Assembly: GCA_003661105.1 (NCBI GenBank)
Contig: QMVM01000118.1
Coordinates: forward strand, 1 to 6,392
Reading direction: 5' to 3'
Length of the DNA: 6,392 nucleotides
Source of the DNA: Methanosarcinales archaeon
GTDB lineage: Archaea; Halobacteriota; Methanosarcinia; Methanosarcinales; Methanogasteraceae
How positions within the stretch are numbered: position 1 is the first letter of the stretch; every line of letters begins with the position of its first letter. Under the pieces are notes generated by a model. It did no database searches. It had not been told where the DNA came from and worked only from the letters and a program-made list of their open reading frames with translations. Below, one piece after another: positions 5,808-6,392 of this stretch. The position numbers and the translations under genes were made by a program.

Positions 5808-6392
5808 ATGAGACCAATCATGAAAAATATGTTATTGGTATTTACATTGGTTGCCGTTCTTGTGATGCCCGCGATCAGTGCAGCGGCAGAGGAATCAGAA
5901 GCCAACGTTAGTGTCAGGGTCAATGCTCCTGAATTCGTATCTGGAGCGTTTGAGGTAACGATCGATATCGAAGATGTCGCCGATCTCGACTCAGGGCAGT
6001 TTGATCTTTCATTTGATCCGGATGTTGTGAGCGTTGTCGATGTTGAGCCCGGTAACATAGGTGGTACAGAGGTGCCGATAGATATGTGGCGTTTAATGGA
6101 GGGTGGTAGAGCCCGGGTGCCCTTCAATCTACCCGGTGTTGATGGCGTGGGTGGTTCAGGTCATATAGCAACGATCATCTTCGAGGCGGTGGGATCACAA
6201 GGAGATGCCAGTGCCATTAACCTATCAGATGGTCTGCTCGTCGATGTAGAAGCTCTTAAGATACCTACCAACTGGTTCGGCGCAAACGTAACCATCGGCA
6301 CTGCGCCAGCGGCGTCAGATGAAGCACCCCCTCCAACAAGGTCGCCAACGATCGTTGCAGCATCAGCACCAGAACCGACTGCAACTTCGATA
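5808..6392 (+). CDS. Secreted cohesin-domain protein, N-terminal part (runs off the window)
   Basis: The frame is open from ATG 5808 to the window end, 195 residues so far. A second in-frame ATG at 5820 is an equally good start; neither has a clear ribosome binding site. Residues 1 to about 27 are a signal peptide with core MLLVFTLVAVLVMPA, cleaved near AISAAA. Residues about 32-163 form a cohesin domain: the early VSVRVNAPEFVSGAFEVTID strands, then LDSGQFDLSFDPDVVSV, then GGRARVPFNLPGVDGVGGSG and IATIIFEAVG. It ends with GDASA, SDGLL and NVTIG. After it a Pro/Thr/Ala/Ser-rich stretch begins (about 164-195), typical of a linker to a cell-surface anchor, a sorting tail or further modules. It is a paralogue of the cohesin fragment at the left edge. 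The nearest dockerin partner is the binding protein at 206-1939. It is likely an extracellular anchoring or scaffold protein. Confidence 0.85.
   Translation, partial: MRPIMKNMLLVFTLVAVLVMPAISAAAEESEANVSVRVNAPEFVSGAFEVTIDIEDVADLDSGQFDLSFDPDVVSVVDVEPGNIGGTEVPIDMWRLMEGGRARVPFNLPGVDGVGGSGHIATIIFEAVGSQGDASAINLSDGLLVDVEALKIPTNWFGANVTIGTAPAASDEAPPPTRSPTIVAASAPEPTATSI

Noticed and set aside
5795..6127. A 110-codon open frame on the minus strand opposite the right-hand cohesin gene.
   Set aside because: Its Thr/Ser-rich low-complexity translation is what the complement of the cohesin coding strand produces; the plus strand has a signal peptide and cohesin motifs.

Overview
The window most likely comes from an anaerobic archaeon of the Euryarchaeota/Halobacteriota side, such as a methanogen, an ANME-1/Syntrophoarchaeia relative or an Archaeoglobi relative. 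The reasons are cohesin and dockerin modules attached to a transporter rather than to cellulases, short simple signal peptides without a lipobox, TATA-like AT-rich boxes upstream of genes, and GTG starts with strong Shine-Dalgarno sequences. Placement below domain level is inference from style, and an anaerobic bacterium is not excluded.

All genes lie on the plus strand. The left edge holds the C-terminal end of a cohesin-domain protein (3-146). Next is a secreted family-5 (peptide/nickel type) ABC substrate-binding protein (206-1939) with a two-repeat dockerin between its signal peptide and its binding domain. A hairpin plus T-rich tract follows (1966-2010). A compositionally different, AT-rich SAM-dependent methyltransferase gene comes next (2043-2789). 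After it come the two inner-membrane permeases of a Dpp/Opp/Nik-type transporter (2833-3777 and 3764-4636, overlapping). These are followed by an ATPase reading frame (4633-5790) that is visibly abnormal. The right edge holds the start of a second cohesin protein (5808 to beyond the end), with a signal peptide, one cohesin and the beginning of a Pro/Thr/Ala-rich linker.

The genes suggest a surface-organised uptake system. The dockerin-tagged binding protein could dock onto one or both of the cohesin proteins encoded on either side of the transporter, instead of being held by a lipid anchor, and deliver its ligand to the permease pair. The ligand is unknown; peptides, nickel or a metal chelate are all possible for this family, and the interposed methyltransferase could act on a ligand or be an unrelated insertion.

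The ATPase is the main oddity. It begins as a DppD/OppD-type subunit and, just after the first H-loop, switches in frame to the Walker B region of a DppF/OppF-type subunit. The result has one Walker A and one signature motif but two Walker B/D-loop/H-loop sets. Its C-terminal Cys-rich tail is then displaced by a one-base frameshift. Either the transporter has lost its normal ATPase pair, or the sequence carries errors at this locus. No RNA genes, insertion sequences or CRISPR arrays were seen, and there is no gene-free stretch longer than 300 bases.
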